Source of the DNA: Archivesica marissinica
Lineage: Eukaryota; Mollusca; Bivalvia; Venerida; Vesicomyidae
Direction: 5' to 3'
Assembly: GCA_014843695.1 (NCBI GenBank)
Contig: CM026387.1
Span: 72,017,749-72,081,748, forward strand
Length of the DNA: 64,000 nucleotides
Shown: one piece after another, positions 10,933 to 20,892 of the stretch
How positions within the stretch are numbered: position 1 is the stretch's first letter
How the letters are laid out: every line of letters begins with the position of its first letter
Made by a program: the position numbers and the translations under genes
Notes under the pieces: model-generated
The model's database searches: none
What the model was told of the DNA's origin: nothing
The model's input: only the letters and a program-made list of their open reading frames with translations

Positions 10933-12559
10933 CCGTATTTACTCGCCTATAAGGCGACTCGCCTATAAGACGACCCCCTACTTTGGTTCTGTAATCTGTG
11001 GTTTTGGCATGGACTCGCCTATAAGACGACCCCCCCCTACTTTGGTTCTGTAATCTGTGGTTTTGGCATGGACTCGCATATAAGACGGGTTGATAAAATT
11101 TACAGCAGAACAAGCAATTTTGGTCAGTGCAAGTTGAAGAAATTTTCAATGTCCGAGTACTTTCTTTCCTAATTATCATATGGATAACATCTAACACATT
11201 TACTGTGATATCAACCTAGTTTGTTTGTGGTTACTCGTGAAATTGATAGCTGTTACCAGTGAACAAACAAATAATCCAAGCTGACAATCACAATCCACAG
11301 TTAAGCACAAAATAATCCAAGCTGATAAGACAATCACAATATTGCATAGATTTCTAAATAATATCCGATATTTGATTCAGGAGATTGTTTGTGCACAATA
11401 AAATAATGTTTTATCTTTTATTGCATGCTAATTACTCAAAAACATACGAAATATGTAAATTAATCCATGACATAATTATACAAGGACAACCTTTCTTACA
11501 GACAGCCAATCATTAAACGGTTAGCCCGCATAAGATCACCTTAGACACGAACAATTTGCATATTGTCCCATGCCATTTACTCAATCAGAAATGACACACA
11601 AGTTGTGAAATTATCAACAAAACATGACTAGACTGTTTGTTGCAACTGTTTATCTAACTGCCTGCCTGGTCCGTAGAGCTGTTTGAACACCTGCTGCTAT
11701 GATTGTGAGATCAAACAATAACGGCGGCATGTTTTGGCAGACAGAAAACCTTTGAAATGCCGACAGCCTCTTTGTCATTATACATACGAGGGTTGTCAAA
11801 GAATTACGCAGACAAATGCTATAGTGGGCTAGCCATAGATGTAAATAAGATGAAATTGTATGTAACAACCCTCGTACATTATTGTTCACTGTAAAATAAT
11901 GTTTTAAACAGTTTTCTTCCATAACAATTAAACCCAATTTGGAATTATTCGAGTGCTAGTAATTTTGTATTTGGTGCACCCGGCGATTATAAACGGTTAG
12001 GTAAGTATTGTGATTTGCACGAAAAGTTACGAAGATTAATTTGTCTCAGTTTAATGTTGCCAAACAATATAAACGCAGATAAACACTTCTGTATTACTGA
12101 CTTTTTGAAAAATGTGACCAATTGGTGTCATTGTTAACTTTTCCACATATTTCGAATTAATTTACTATACACTTTAGTGTTTTGTTCATTTAATGAAAAT
12201 AATATTAATATTGGATGAATGTATGAATTAACAAATATGTATATATTTAATGTCAATTATTATTACATTTAATACCCGTCAAAAAGTCGGTGAAAAAAAT
12301 TATAAAAAGGGATCAAATTGGGCCAAAAGAAATATAATAATACGCTCGCCCATATGGTTCGCCGGTGGCGAGGGTAAATAAGCTCAATCATCATCACCAA
12401 AAGAAATATAGCTGGCTGACATTTAGAAAATGCCAAACCAGTTGATAATGACTGAACAATTTTAGATCATGTTTTGTGACCCGCTTATAAGACGGGACCC
12501 TGACTTTGAGCCTTAAATCAGCAGGAAATATCCCCGTCTTATAGGGCAAGTAAATTCAG
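10933..12559. mobile_element. TIR DNA transposon family B, copy 1, nested in family A
   Basis: The left end is CCGTATTTACTCGCCTATAA and the right end, inverted, CTGAATTTACTTGCCCTATA. TA is outside on both sides. Copies 2 and 3 are at 13487-16067 and 46318-56078. The interior is shared between copies (for example TGGTTCTGTAATCTGTGG, GACCCGCTTATAAGACGGG). No transposase gene is recognisable, so it is likely non-autonomous. I do not assign a superfamily. It carries a 60-bp LINE scrap at the same site where copies 2 and 3 carry LINE insertions. Confidence 0.75.
12337..12396 (+). mobile_element. 60-bp LINE 3' end scrap with 14-bp target duplication
   Basis: CCAAAAGAAATATA flanks the insert perfectly on both sides (12323-12336 and 12397-12410). 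The insert ends GGTAAATAAGCTCAATCATCATCA, read in two parts as GGTAAATAAGCTC and an ATC-repeat tail, typical of severely 5'-truncated non-LTR retrotransposons. A related tail (GGTGGCGACTTTAAATAAA) occurs in inverted orientation at 46479-46518 next to the LINE in family B copy 3. Confidence 0.65.
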
Positions 12560-12992
12560 TATGTACAGTATTGCATAATAAAAAACTTTTTTGGCTGCAG
12601 TATTTCAATTGTTTGTAGCGATAATTATTTAATTTCGACAAACCTTTCACAATGGGTCCCAGTTAATTAGGTAGGCTACACATGTTGAGAAGTTTGAGTA
12701 TCTGCTGACATGTTTGAGAACGTGTTCAGAAATTTGAGCAGGTGTGCCGGAGTGCGTTACCGTGAGGTATCTCGAGTGATTAATATAAGTTGTAAAAATC
12801 ACGGAGCACAATTTTTAGCGATTCTTGAGAAATGTTAAATTTTGACTTGGAAAATTGCGTTTTTCACGTGCGCAGTAATACATCGGAACTCAGTTTTTCC
12901 CCAGATTTTCGTGTCAAATCGTGGGTGCGCATTATACACGATAGCGCACTATACATAGCTAATATGGTAGATTGGCAATTCACCGATAAATA

Positions 12993-13486
12993 AACGTCCA
13001 AATCGCCGATAAATAAACGTAAAAAAAAAAAATCCAAATCGTCACTTGTCAAAATGGCTACTTTCGGTTTTAAACGTCCGAAATGGACTTAGTGAATGAA
13101 ACCTAGACAGCCTGATGAAAATTTCCATTGACGGCCCAGACAAGTTCAACTTCAAATCGGCATTTGTATAATGTAATGTGGTCCAAGAAGAACAGACGCA
13201 TTTTGAACTGAATGTTGTGCAATTTGTTAGACATAGTGGATACTTGTACATGTATGTAATTCTGATGTATTTTTAAATTATTATGACCAAGAAAATAATT
13301 AAAGTTGTAAAAGTTCATTGGATTGTCTTCAAAAATGAATAATATGCATGTCTTTTTGATCTTAAAGTTCATTTGAAATGTAATCCTGTGTTGGCTTCCA
13401 TTATTAATCATTGTCACAGGGCTATATTGTAAAATAAACTTTTAGCCTTAACAGGTATGCATTCTTTCATTCTAATTTCTATATTA
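12993..13486. other. No supported gene
   Basis: This stretch holds a short imperfect duplication (CGATAAATAAACGT twice, 12984-13021) and a run of A. Then come short frames, one starting MATFGFKRPKWT at 13053, that I cannot assign. It could be the tail of Polinton A. Confidence 0.4.
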
Positions 13487-16067
13487 CCGTATTTACTCGC
13501 CTATAAGGCGACTCGCCTATAAGACGACCCCCCTACTTTGGTTCTGTAATCTGTGGTTTTGGCATGGACTCGCATATAAGACGGGTTGATAAATTTTACA
13601 GCAGAACAAACAATTTTGGCCAGTGCAAGTTGAAGAAATTTTCAATTTTCTTTCCTAATTACCATATGGATAATATCTAACACATTTACTGTGGTATCAA
13701 CCTATTAAGTTTGTTTGTGGTTACTCGTGAAATTCAGTCACAGTTACACAAACAATCACAATCCACAGTTATACACAAAATAATCCAAGCTGATAAGACA
13801 ATCACAATATTGCATAGATTTCTAAATAATATCCGATATTTGATTCATGAGATTGTTTGTGCACAATAAAATAATGTTTGATCTTTTATTGCATGCTAAT
13901 TACTCAAAAACATACGAAATATGTAAATTAATCCAGGACATAATTATACAAGGACAACCTTTCTTACAGACACAGCCAATCATTAAACGGTTAGCCAGCA
14001 TAAGATCACCTTAGACACGAAAATTTTGCATATTGTCCCTTATTTACTCAATCCGAAATGCCACACAAAGTTGTGAAATTATCAACAAAACATGACTAGA
14101 CTGTTTATCTAACTGCCTGCCTGGCTCGTACAGCTGTTTGATAGAACACCTGCTGTTATGATTGTGAGATCAAACAATAACGCGGCATGTTTGGCAGACA
14201 GGAAACCTTTGAAACACCGGCAGCCGCTTTAGGTCATTATACATACAAGGGTTGTCAAAGAATTACGCAGACAAATGCTATAGTGGGCTAGCCATAGATG
14301 TAAATAAGATGAAATTGTATGTAACAACCCTCGTACATTATTGTTCACTGTAAAATAATGTTTTAAACAGTTTTCTTCCATAACAATTTAACCCAATTTG
14401 GAATTATTCGAGTGCTAGTAATTTTGTATTTGTTGCACCCGGCGATTATAAACGGTTCGGTAATTATTGTGATTTGCACGAAAAGTTACGAAGGCGTTGA
14501 CGGAGATTAATTTGTCTCAGTTTAATGTTGCCAAACAATAAACGCAGATAAACACTTCTGTATGACTGACTTTTTGAAAACTGTGACCAATTGGTGTCAT
14601 TGCTAACTTTTCCACATATTTCGAATTAATTTACTATGCACTTTAGTGTTTTGTTCATTTAATGAAAATAATATTAATATTGCATGAATATATGAATTAA
14701 CAAATATGTATATATTTAATGTCAGTTATTATTACATTTAATACCCGTCAAAAAGTCGGTGAAAAAAGTATAAAAATGTATCAAATTGGCCACCAAATAA
14801 AAGTCCGGGGGGGGGGGGGGGTAAGAATTATTTTTGTATATATATGTACATACTACCAATATACCGGGTGAATAAATAAACAAACAAAAACAAAATACCA
14901 AAAATGATTATATAAATGTAAGAACATATATAGGCGTATGTATATATATGTACAGACAGGTGCATACGCATCAATGTGAGTGGGTAAGTGTTCTTACAAT
15001 ATATATATATATGTACATACTACCAATATACAATACGAAAAACAAACAAAAAACAGAACAAAAATACCATAAATACTAGTATTATATATAAAATAATACA
15101 TTAAATATATACACAGTACTAGATATAACAAAACAGATGTTAGATATCACAAAACAGATGTAACGCCTGTTCAATCTAATCTGGGATCTGGACGATCACA
15201 CATGGGAAGCCATTTTAAAACGAGTCGCATGGTATAAACACTAATTTATACATGGCAAGTACCACTGTTAACAGCACCTGACATAAAGAAGGACATGTTT
15301 GCACATATGCAAATACACATGTGATAAGAAAGCATATTCAACATATATTGATCGGATGACACAAAACACGCGCCAAGAACCCGAAATGCATGGGCTTGTA
15401 GTTCTTTCTGTGGCATATAATCTAGCTCATACATTAAAATCCATTTCTTAGTAAAACAGGCAGTACGAATGAACATAAAACTTTCAGACGTAACAAAACA
15501 ATACATTTTAGATTTTTAGAACTTCAACGATTCGAAATTCGAAAATTAACACAAGTGAATCGATGCCGGACTACAGAGAACAATAATGCGGTCGAAACCC
15601 AGGAAACACGTCTATAAACATAAAGAAACAAGAGTAGGACCAACGGAAGCACATTACACTGGTTTCATTAACCTTCAGTGCAACCGTCATACTTTGAAAT
15701 TAAATTATACAAACTTTAGGCATTAAATACACAGCGCCAAAATCAGCTGTTTTTATGAAAATTTATCCCTTTGGTATTACAAAATATATCTTTAAGACGT
15801 GAGGGATACACGTCGGGGTCAAACCTCAACAGGTGAGCATACTTCGTACGCTCACTTACAGTGCCTCCGGGCGGGCAGACCTTCATAAACTCGAAAAACA
15901 ACAACAACAAATAAAGTACAGCTGGCTGACATTTAGAAAATGCCAAACCAACTGATAATGACTGAAACTTTTAGGTCATGTTTTGTGACCCGCTTATAAG
16001 ACGGGACCCTGACTTTGAGCCTTAAATCAGCGGGAAATATCCCCGTCTTATAGGCAAGTAAATACGG
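13487..16067. mobile_element. TIR DNA transposon family B, copy 2
   Basis: The ends are CCGTATTTACTCGCCTATAA and its inverted counterpart CCGTATTTACTTGCCTATAA, with TA outside (13485-13486, 16068-16069). The interior matches copy 1 closely over about 1.3 kb. It differs by a LINE 3' fragment of about 1.1 kb at 14805-15907. Confidence 0.8.
14805..15907 (+). mobile_element. 5'-truncated copy of the 3' end of the LINE seen at 46.5-54.4 kb
   Basis: The sequence matches the minus strand of 46531-47510 over most of its length. Examples are GGCGGGCAGACCTTCATAAA near the 3' end and the TATATATGTACATACTACCAA words near the 5' end. It ends with an AAC-repeat tail (15897-15909). CAAATAAAAGT (14794-14804) and CAAATAAAGT (15908-15917) look like a target duplication with one base lost. 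A G run of about 17 marks the 5' truncation point. The frame at 15506-15246 minus is shared with the other copy but is antisense to the LINE and is not called as a gene. Confidence 0.7.
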
Positions 16068-16473
16068 TAATACTTATTCCAGAAAAAAACGTGCTAGAAT
16101 CTCACCATTTACAAATAAAAATACCAAACAAAATCAAACCAGGAACACCCCTCCCGAAGGGGCGACACCGCTCCCGCACACACCCCATCTTTCAAACAGT
16201 TAAGTGGCCCCAACTTTTTTCGGCACAGTGTGGGCCCTGCGCCAGTACCGGGATGGAGCGAAAACGACAGCCAGTTTCCTGTTCGCGATTGGCGAGTGTA
16301 TAAGACTGTGAACAATTCTTAGGTTTCGCCACTATGTGCTAAATGACAAGTCTCAATTAGCACTTTCGTGAATAAGACTATAATAAACACCAAAATTCAC
16401 ACAAAATATCGCACTGTCCTACATCATTATTTATCATGCTTATGTGCTTGTATACGGAAATAAAGGTTGTTAA
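16068..16473. other. No supported gene
   Basis: Intervening sequence between family B copy 2 and the TTAA-flanked MITE. It contains a GC-richer patch (16140-16270) unlike its surroundings, open on both strands. I see no recognisable motif in it. Confidence 0.4.
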
Positions 16474-17036
16474 CCCATTCTTGTTAGTTACTCTTTCTCC
16501 GTCCTATGATTTTCTACGGGGGGGATATTGTCCGCCCTGTGATTTTCCACGGGGGGATATTGTCCGCCCTGTGATTTCTACGGGGGGATATTGTCCGCCG
16601 TGATTTCTTACGGGGGTGATATGTCCGCCTGTGATTTTCTACGGGGGGATATGTCGCCCTGTGATTTTCAGGGGGGGGATATGTCCGCCTGGATTTTCTA
16701 CGGGGGGATATTGTCCGCCCTGTGATTTTCTACGGGGGGATATTGTCCGCCCTGTGATTTTTACGGGGGGGATATTGTCCGCCCTGTGATTTTCTACGGG
16801 GGGATATTGTCCGCCCTGCGATTTTCTACGGGGGGGATATTGTCTGCCCTGTGATTTTCTACGGGGGGGATATTGTCCGCCCTGTGCTTTTCGTACACTC
16901 GTAAAAACACGTAAATATCAGGTGACTGGTATAGTCGTATATATACGTATTTATCAGGTGCCCGATAACACGTAGAAATACGTATATATCAGGTAGTCGT
17001 AGCACACGTAGAAATACGTATATATCAGGGAATGGG
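16474..17036. mobile_element. 563-bp piggyBac-like MITE carrying a G-rich minisatellite
   Basis: The ends are CCCATTCTTG and, inverted, CCCATTCCCTGATATATACG, and TTAA lies outside both (16470-16473, 17037-17040). The right 150 bases consist of three repeats of a (A)TACGTATATATCAGG-type unit. The same right part occurs at 38873-39000 and 40511-40530, where a Tc1-like element splits it. No coding region. Confidence 0.7.
16505..16886. repeat. About 12 copies of a 32-bp G-rich minisatellite
   Basis: The unit is close to GATTTTCTACGGGGGGATAT followed by TGTCCGCCCTGT. Copies differ mainly by length of the G run (5-8) and by single-base losses, so units range from 29 to 33 bp. Strings of six to eight G could be hard to assemble exactly. 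Confidence 0.9.
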
Positions 17037-17067
17037 TTAAAAAAAAAATTCAGTATCTCTCCTGATA

Positions 17068-17283
17068 ATGAAGATCTACTTTTATCTCAAAAATGATTGC
17101 TGTTGTAAATACCTTGTATATAAAACATGTGCTGAAAAACTTGATAAATGTCTGTATTGTCGACATATTTATGCAACCATTCCTACACAGACATATTACC
17201 CCAGATCTACACCAACATCTCTTCAATACAGACCATTAACTTCCTCAGAGTACTGGAATATAAATGATATCCAGATAGAACAT
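17068..17283 (+). pseudogene. Small Cys-rich, RING-like fragment
   Basis: The frame carries CCCKYLVYKTCAEKLDKCLYC, readable as the second half of a RING or similar zinc finger (C-x-C then C-x2-C spacing, CLYCR at the end). It is followed by a low-complexity tail that runs into the 25-bp tandem array. No upstream half is visible because the TTAA element ends at 17036. It may be a truncated gene of unknown origin. Confidence 0.3.
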
Positions 17284-17482
17284 AGATTTCGTAGTGATAT
17301 TTACTAATAGATTTCGTAGTGATATTTGCTAATAGATTTCGTAGTGATATTTACTAATAGATTTCGTAGTGATATTTACTAATAGATTTCGTAGTGATAT
17401 TTACTAATAGATTTCGTAGTGATATTTACTAATAGATTTCGTAGTGATATTTACTAATAGATTTCTTAGTGATATTTACTAA
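17284..17482. repeat. Eight tandem copies of a 25-bp unit
   Basis: The unit AGATTTCGTAGTGATATTTA plus CTAAT repeats eight times with three single-base differences. The near-identity suggests recent expansion. Confidence 0.95.
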
Positions 17483-17765
17483 ATAATTTTAATAAAAACT
17501 TACCCTTATATTATTACCAAATAAATTATATATTTAATTTTAATAAAAACAAAATAATATTTATTTATTTTTGTCCATTCTTTTTTCTAATAAAAAACAA
17601 AATAATATATTTTTTCTGCCCATTTTTCTATCATTCCATCTCCGGAAGCATAATGCTCTGTTAATTTGTAAACATTAAATAGCAAAAACTTGTTGTTGTG
17701 TTCCAACTATATTTTGTATTAGAACTGAAAAATGTTATTGTTCTTTGTTATTATTTGTCAAGAAA
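17483..17765. other. AT-rich spacer without a gene
   Basis: The stretch holds short AATAAAAAC and AATAATATTT words and nothing recognisable. Confidence 0.5.
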
Positions 17766-17769
17766 AAGC

Positions 17770-18040
17770 ACCATGTATTTCCCCTTGCAGTCGAAATACT
17801 TAACTTTAAGTATGTACCCCTCCATGTATTTTTCCCCATTGACAGGGTACCTCTAAATACTCAACTGTCCATGTGTACCCCTCCATGTATATTTCCCATT
17901 GACAGGGTACCTCTAAATACTTAACTGTCCATGTGTACCCCTCCATGTATATTTCCCATTGACAGGGTACCTCTAAATACTTAACTGTCCACGTGTCCCC
18001 CTTCAATGTATTTTTCCCATTGACAATGTACCCCCGTCGA
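17770..18040. repeat. About 4.5 tandem copies of a 60-bp unit
   Basis: The unit contains CCCCTCCATGTATATTTCCC, ATTGACAGGGTACCTC and TAAATACTTAACTGTCC. Outer copies are more diverged than inner ones. Because 60 is a multiple of three, an artefactual minus-strand frame (EIYMEGYTWTVKYLEVPCQW repeats) runs through it. It ends about 50 bases from the donor of the minus-strand exon at 18090. Confidence 0.9.
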
Positions 18041-18089
18041 ACTACTTATATGCGAGTGTGTACAGTATGCAAATTCAACCATGACCTAC

Positions 18090-18202
18090 CGTGCTATCAC
18101 ACATCACTGATGTAACAGTTGTTGTATCTGGATAAATCTCTGTGAATGTTATTATCAGTTTTCCTGAAGTTGTTTCAGCGTCATCCGGTACTTGTGCTTT
18201 GC
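18090..18202 (-). CDS. Probable host-gene exon, 113 nt
   Basis: On minus an acceptor with pyrimidine-rich lead (TTGATTTCAG) precedes GCAAAGCACAAGTACC, and a GTAGGT donor follows. The frame open across it reads KAQVPDDAETTSGKLIITFT and continues to VTSVMCDST. It enters in phase 1 and leaves in phase 0. The Ig-domain exon at 43332-43625 on the same strand leaves in phase 1, so they could be consecutive exons. I recognise no domain in this piece. Both splice signals and a normal protein-like composition amid repeats argue that it is real. Confidence 0.5.
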
Positions 18203-18784
18203 CTGAAATCAAAAATATTGATCCTTTGTACAATTGGTAATAAAAATCAACTTTGTCCAATAAATGCTTAAAATACCATTTTACTGTATACCTTTAAATT
18301 CCCTATATCCCATTAACTCTTCGCACGCTGAGTAATAAAATCACTTTTGCAAACAACATTGATACAGATCAGCCACAGCGTAGCACCGTGTCGGATCAGG
18401 ATCTATGTTGTTTGCTATTCAGCCAAGTGTATTACCGGGTAGCTCCACTGTCCACTGTCTGAATATCAAGGAATGCGGAAATAAAGATTGTGCCTTGGGC
18501 CCTCGGGACAGATATTGATAGCAGATCCGCGATCGATTTGCGATGGAACCTCCGCAATACTGCTATGATAGTTACCTGTAAATTGAGTATTAAACATACG
18601 AAAAATAACTGATGGGTATTATGTACTGCTGTGAAATCAGAGGGAAATCCTAATGTCATTGTCAGGTAGAATTATTTACGAAATGAAATATTAGTAATTT
18701 TGTTTTCATATTTCAGTTTCCTGTACTGTGTGTGATTGGTCGGTGATATAATAGCAAACACCTTGAGCATGGTTCGCAATTTTT

Positions 18785-18880
18785 AACATTTAGGGAGAAG
18801 TGGGGCCCCCAGAGGACGAAGTCAGGGTCCCTAGGGTGACAATTTGCCCACAGCGCCCTCTAGAATGATCCCTGCTTGAA
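18785..18880. repeat. Interspersed repeat containing AGTCAGGGTCCCTAGG
   Basis: GGGAGAAGTGGGGCCCCCAG, then AAGTCAGGGTCCCTAGG and CCCTCTAGAATGATCCCTGC, recur at 23052-23140. They are partly repeated, inverted and diverged, at 36806-36855. Boundaries are not determined. Confidence 0.6.
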
Positions 18881-19488
18881 ATTGGTCCAGACCGAAATAA
18901 GACAGTCAAGATCCTAATGTCATTCTAATATTTTTGTACACCATTGTACAATCGATGTTTATAAAATTTATCATTTTCAAAACAAGGCTTTTATAGTAAA
19001 GTGTGTTTGATATTTGAAAAGTTACGTGCAGGTCATTAATTAGAATTGAAATTTTTTTTTATGACTTTTTGGTTCTACAAAATTAAAATAGTGTTTGTTT
19101 CATCTTTCCCGTCGTCTGAAAAGTTTTGATTCCAATTTTAAAATAATAACTTTTTATTTTCCTATGCGTTCCATATTTGTCCATTTCGGTTCTTTTTTGC
19201 ACATTTTGGTTCTTTTTTTGCCAATTGGAACCATTTTCGATTCATCGGAGTGCTTATTTAGTATGTGTGAACTAGCGACTATGCGTTTAACAAGCATCTG
19301 TCTCAGGGCCCACGCTGGCAATAGCCAGAGTAGCCATTGGCTAAAATATGGCAACATTGGCTAATAAAAACTCAGTTTGGCTAAAATGATAAAAATGTAA
19401 AATATTCGAAAATTGGAAATTGTGATCAAAGAAATAATAGATATTTACCATATGCCATGGCATTTATTATATTTAATATTCCAATTTT
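18881..19488. other. No supported gene
   Basis: AT-rich sequence. GGCTAAAATATGG and GGCTAAAATGAT words near 19340-19390 recur loosely near 23710-23760, as if parts of one old repeat flanked the region. Confidence 0.35.
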
Positions 19489-20502
19489 AACCACACACCA
19501 CACCCCCAAACCCACCCAACAACCAACCCCCACAACACCCAAAACCAAACCCAACCACCCACAACACACCAAAAAAACAAACACAACAAAACAAAACCAC
19601 CAACACCCAACAAACAACAACAAAACCAAACACAACACAAAAAACACCCACCCCAAACAAAACCAAACCCAAAAACCACAAACAACAAAAAAAAAAAAAC
19701 ACACACACAAAAACAAAAAAAAAAAACACCAAAAACAAAAAAACAACACAAAAACAAACAACAAACAAAAACAACAACACCAACAAACACCAACAACCCC
19801 CACCAACCCACACACCAAAAAAACCCCAACACAAAAAACCCACAAAAACACACAACAACAACAAAACCAACAACAACCCAACCAAAACCACCACAAACAA
19901 CCCAAACCACCAAACACCACAAACACCAAAAAACACACCACAAACAACACACCAAAAAACAAACCAACCAACAAAACAAAACACACAACACCAAAAAACC
20001 CAAAACAAAAAACCCCACCAAACACACAACAAACACAAAACACACCAAAAACACACAACACACCACACAACCACCAAACAACCACACCCCCACAACACAC
20101 AACCCCCACACACCAACACAACCCCAAAAACAAAAAAACAAAAAAACACACAACAAAAAACAACAAAAAACACAACACAAAAAAAAACAAAAAAAACAAA
20201 CACCCAAAAAAACCAAAAAACCAAAAAAACAAAAAAAAACAAAACAAAACCCAAACCACACACACAAAAAAAAAACAAAACCAAAAAACCAACCCCAAAA
20301 CCCCAACCCAACCCAACCCAACCAAACAAAACACCAACACAAACAAAACAACACAAAAAAACACCAACAACACAAACACAACCCAACCACCCCAACCACC
20401 AACCCAAACACCCCACCACAAACACCAAAAAAACACACAAACACCAAAAACCAACACAACCCAAACAAAACCACCAAAAACACCCCACAACAACACCAAC
20501 CA
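19489..20502. repeat. 1,014 bp composed solely of A and C, with no fixed period
   Basis: From after the last T at 19488 to the T at 20503 there is not one G or T on the plus strand. C runs reach five and A runs exceed ten. I see no constant period: CAA, ACC, AAAAC and CCAAC words are mixed irregularly. Since stop codons need T on one strand or A on the other, all six frames stay open; the long frames here are artefacts. Possible sources are a degenerate (AC)n array, a miscalled long microsatellite, or an unusual two-letter satellite. Confidence 0.95.
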
Positions 20503-20614
20503 TGTCGGAACTCTCCGTGCGTTAATAATCACTTATGATTGGCTCCCGAAAACTAACGAAGGCCGAATGTAATGTTTACATTTGTTAACGGTGTAGACGC
20601 TCTTTTTGTTAACC

Positions 20615-20773
20615 ATGGCTTCAGAATCACAGAGTCCTGTCAAAAAAAAGACGAAGAAACTAGCCGGTGCCGCTATATACAAATCTAGATTTGATTCTAA
20701 GTGAACACTTAATTATCCAGTAATTGCTTCTCAAAGCTCGGCAAATAACGTTTACTGTACGGTTTGTTCTTAG
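20615..20773 (+). pseudogene. Amino-terminal scrap of a hAT-like transposase (BED-type finger region)
   Basis: ATG 20615 begins MASESQSPVKKKTKKLAG and continues YKSRFDSK, then a TGA where Trp is usual, then NNVYCTVCS. Lysine-rich start, YKSRF-x-x-x-W and a C-x2-C shortly after are typical of hAT-family and hAT-derived proteins. Only about 50 codons survive. The assignment is moderate to weak. Confidence 0.4.
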
Positions 20774-20892
20774 CAATGTGGATAAATGGTCTTGCTCAAT
20801 GAAAAATTGGCAAGTCATACCCGGGTTTGAATTTGTGACGAAATTGTAATCAGCCTGATGTGGTAACCACTAGACCACGCCGATTTTGCTCA
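20774..20892 (-). repeat. tRNA-derived SINE fragment, family 3
   Basis: On minus the head reads GGCGTGGTCTAGTGGTTACC (A box), and CAAATTCAAACCCGGGT lies at the B-box position. It differs from families 1 and 2. A separate degenerate B box (GGTTCGAGTCCCAG, minus) lies near 23980. Confidence 0.6.

Larger units (their letters stand above)
10394..12967. mobile_element. TIR DNA transposon family A, copy 1 (TA-flanked), hosting family B
   Basis: The left end CCGTATTTAGCTATGTATAG and the right end (inverted, CCATATTAGCTATGTATAG) form a terminal inverted repeat of about 24 bases continuing into TGCGC. TA lies outside both ends (10392-10393, 12968-12969). A shorter copy is at 22266-23003 and an end fragment at 23405-23511. 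No transposase is visible; a short frame reading MRRSTRKVREI recurs in copies but is not long enough to call. Most of the interior (10933-12559) is a nested family B element. Confidence 0.75.
5445..12992. mobile_element. Polinton (Maverick) A, decayed and interrupted; termini not identified
   Basis: A long plus-strand trail of viral-type polymerase B motifs (5766-9360) is followed by NADAR and two paralogous unknown genes to 12992. The capsid, ATPase, protease and integrase genes of a full Polinton are not visible here, so only part of the element remains. A SINE (8294-8556) and family A (10394-12967) have inserted. I found no long terminal inverted repeats; the limits given are those of the coding remains. 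Confidence 0.65.
10008..12992 (+). pseudogene. Unknown Polinton-borne protein, paralog 2, broken by frameshifts and by transposon family A
   Basis: From ATG 10008 the frame reads an amino-terminal stretch (KEISDWVWNYQCLWDW), then EYVLPPCH, and stops at 10139. A near-repeat, EYVLPKCH, follows 40 bases later in another frame. The remaining frames carry YYKCCLNLPHIH (about 10303-10338) and IANYCLAYTPRDI up to 10392. Family A interrupts here at a TA. Directly beyond it, 12970-12992 supplies DWQFTDK and a stop, aligning with the GWSFEFT end of paralog 1. Order and spacing of LPxCH, CC and W-x-F agree between the two genes. The insertion therefore lies only a few codons from the original end. Confidence 0.55.

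Noticed and set aside
10754..11197. A 147-codon minus-strand gene starting MLDVIHMIIRKE
   Set aside because: It reads through the TIR border of family B into family A; its repeats (YRRVHAKTTDYRTKVGG) come from the duplicated TIR sequence.
5445..13000. A complete, replication-competent Polinton
   Set aside because: No capsid, ATPase, protease, integrase or terminal repeats seen; the polymerase has several frameshifts and a SINE.
15246..15506. An 86-codon gene shared with 46925-47131
   Set aside because: It is antisense to a LINE end present in both places and has internal length changes between copies, so it is shared repeat DNA and not a conserved gene.
17284..17482. CRISPR-like array
   Set aside because: Head-to-tail 25-bp units without spacers in an animal genome; a plain minisatellite. 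The same holds for the arrays at 16.5, 17.8, 58.5, 60.1, 61.3 and 62.1 kb.
19426..20572. Long overlapping reading frames (336-371 codons) in five frames
   Set aside because: They exist only because a strand with no T and its complement with no A cannot contain a stop codon. The peptides are pure two-letter-code artefacts (Pro/Thr/Asn/Gln/Lys/His or Phe/Val/Leu/Cys/Gly/Trp).
20509..20600. Telomere or telomere-like repeat next to the A/C block
   Set aside because: No TTAGGG or related unit with regular period is present on either strand.
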